Positions 63,304 through 64,000 of a DNA stretch of 64,000 nt are shown here, piece after piece. The notes under the pieces were generated by a model, which was not told where the DNA came from, ran no database searches, and saw only the letters and a list, made by a program, of their open reading frames with translations. Positions within the stretch are counted from its first letter, which is position 1; each line of letters opens with the position of its first letter. This DNA is from Paenibacillus hexagrammi (GTDB taxonomy: Bacteria > Bacillota > Bacilli > Paenibacillales > NBRC-103111), in contig NZ_CP090978.1 of NCBI RefSeq assembly GCF_021513275.1, positions 558,001-622,000 on the forward strand. Direction: 5' to 3'. The translations under genes were made by a program, and so were the position numbers.

Positions 63304-64000
63304 TCTTACAGCTGGGGTTTATCAGGAGACGATGAAGATTGTGTTGAAAAAGAAGACACTCTTCTTCCTTGTGGCTACCCTGCTTTTGCCTGCAGTCGCA
63401 GCGATTCTGCTTGCCAGATTCCAGAGCGGCATCGGCATTGGAGCTATTGCTTCGCAGGATTTTCCAATTATTATGCTGGGCTTGTTTACGAGTATCTTCT
63501 TCCCGCTCTTCGCCTTTATGGGGGCAGCCGATTTATTCTCCGGCGAAATAGGCGATAGAACGATGAAATTGACGCTAACCCGACCGATCACAAGATTCAA
63601 AGTATTCGCATCGAAGCAGGCTGCACTCGCGCTGTCGCTTGCCGCTTTCCTTGCTGCAGGGTTTGCAGCTTCTCTGCTTTCGGCCTTATGGCTCGATGGG
63701 ATGGGCGGCTTCGGATCACTGCTTGACGTATGTATGGCTTATGCAGCTGCCTTCCTGCCATTAGTGACTCTGAGCATTGCTGCCGTATGTCTGGCTCAAT
63801 TATTCTCCAGCAGCAGCGGTGCGTTGACCGCAAGTCTGCTTGTGTATCTGGTACTGAAGGTCGCCGCGTTCTTTGTTCCGCAAATTGGCAAGTACTCGCC
63901 TACGGCATACACGGACTGGCACATGCTCTGGATCGGCTCAACGCTCTCGGGTAGTCATATCGGCGGTGTATTTATGTTTTTGGCAGCATGTAGTATATTG
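63296..64000 (+). CDS. ABC-2 exporter permease, cut by the window end
   Basis: At least 235 codons, open to the last base: MHSLTAGVYQETMKIVLKKK, then helices LFFLVATLLLPAVAAILLA, DFPIIMLGLFTSIFFPLFAFMGA, the coupling motif GEIGDRTMKLTLTRPITRFKVFASK and more helices. ABC2_membrane-type permease partnered with the ATPase that overlaps it. The true end lies outside. Confidence 0.82.
   Translation, partial: MHSLTAGVYQETMKIVLKKKTLFFLVATLLLPAVAAILLARFQSGIGIGAIASQDFPIIMLGLFTSIFFPLFAFMGAADLFSGEIGDRTMKLTLTRPITRFKVFASKQAALALSLAAFLAAGFAASLLSALWLDGMGGFGSLLDVCMAYAAAFLPLVTLSIAAVCLAQLFSSSSGALTASLLVYLVLKVAAFFVPQIGKYSPTAYTDWHMLWIGSTLSGSHIGGVFMFLAACSIL

Overview
The window looks like chromosomal DNA of a Gram-positive, spore-forming member of the Bacillales, most likely Paenibacillus or a close relative. 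The support is a Bacillus-type caa3 oxidase cluster (ctaCDEF-ctaG-DUF420), an OpuA/GbsR/BCCT glycine betaine block, YhcN/YlaJ, YpgR/CvfC and YpbF family proteins, strong AGGAGG ribosome binding sites and frequent TTG/GTG starts. I see no rRNA, tRNA, CRISPR array or prophage. One intact IS4-family insertion sequence is present. The genus is inference from gene content.

Layout. 0-10 kb: PAP2 phosphatase, a DHA2 exporter, a stalk-domain secreted protein, then a MarR-led efflux operon (MarR, EmrA-like adaptor, RND-type lipoprotein adaptor, EmrB-like pump, large secreted protein). 10-17 kb: LLM oxidoreductase, a palindromic repeat element, an IF-3 paralogue, a PadR-exporter pair, and a cyclic-di-GMP riboswitch with terminator in front of a GGDEF-EAL protein. 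17-26 kb: an orphan gene, a TPM/coiled-coil surface protein overlapping a BCCT carrier, and a GbsR-type repressor divergent from opuAA-AB-AC. 26-33 kb: M48 protease, YpgR/CvfC-like protein, a guanylate-kinase-like protein with altered P-loop, a DEAD-box helicase with a 25-residue tandem-repeat tail, and a YhcN/YlaJ lipoprotein. 33-39 kb: caa3 oxidase, assembly proteins, and a truncated globin under a candidate Fnr/CRP-type box. 39-44 kb: an ABC operon with its own GntR repressor. 44-54 kb: a membrane-anchored repeat protein, the IS4 element, bdbDC, an esterase-like hydrolase, a MATE pump, arabinofuranosidase and a diguanylate cyclase. 54-64 kb: cytochrome c-551, a toxin-like micro-ORF, a three-gene ABC exporter, a MmyB-type regulator with SDR/DUF1330, methionine aminopeptidase, YpbF, a secreted protein behind a six-hexamer 11-bp repeat array, and an ABC exporter cut by the window end.

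A cross-cutting observation is that eleven genes are broken by single-base insertions or deletions (14 sites). All lie in short runs of one base, and repairing each restores a family-typical open frame whose length is a multiple of three. This points to uncorrected sequencing errors rather than real gene decay. Spans given for those genes are the frame-restored spans.

No single locus is clearly a new system. The best candidates for something undescribed are the 11-bp periodic regulatory array at 61401-61461 with its unknown target, the repeat-tail helicase, the dispersed palindromic element, and the toxin-like micro-ORF with a sequestered ribosome binding site.
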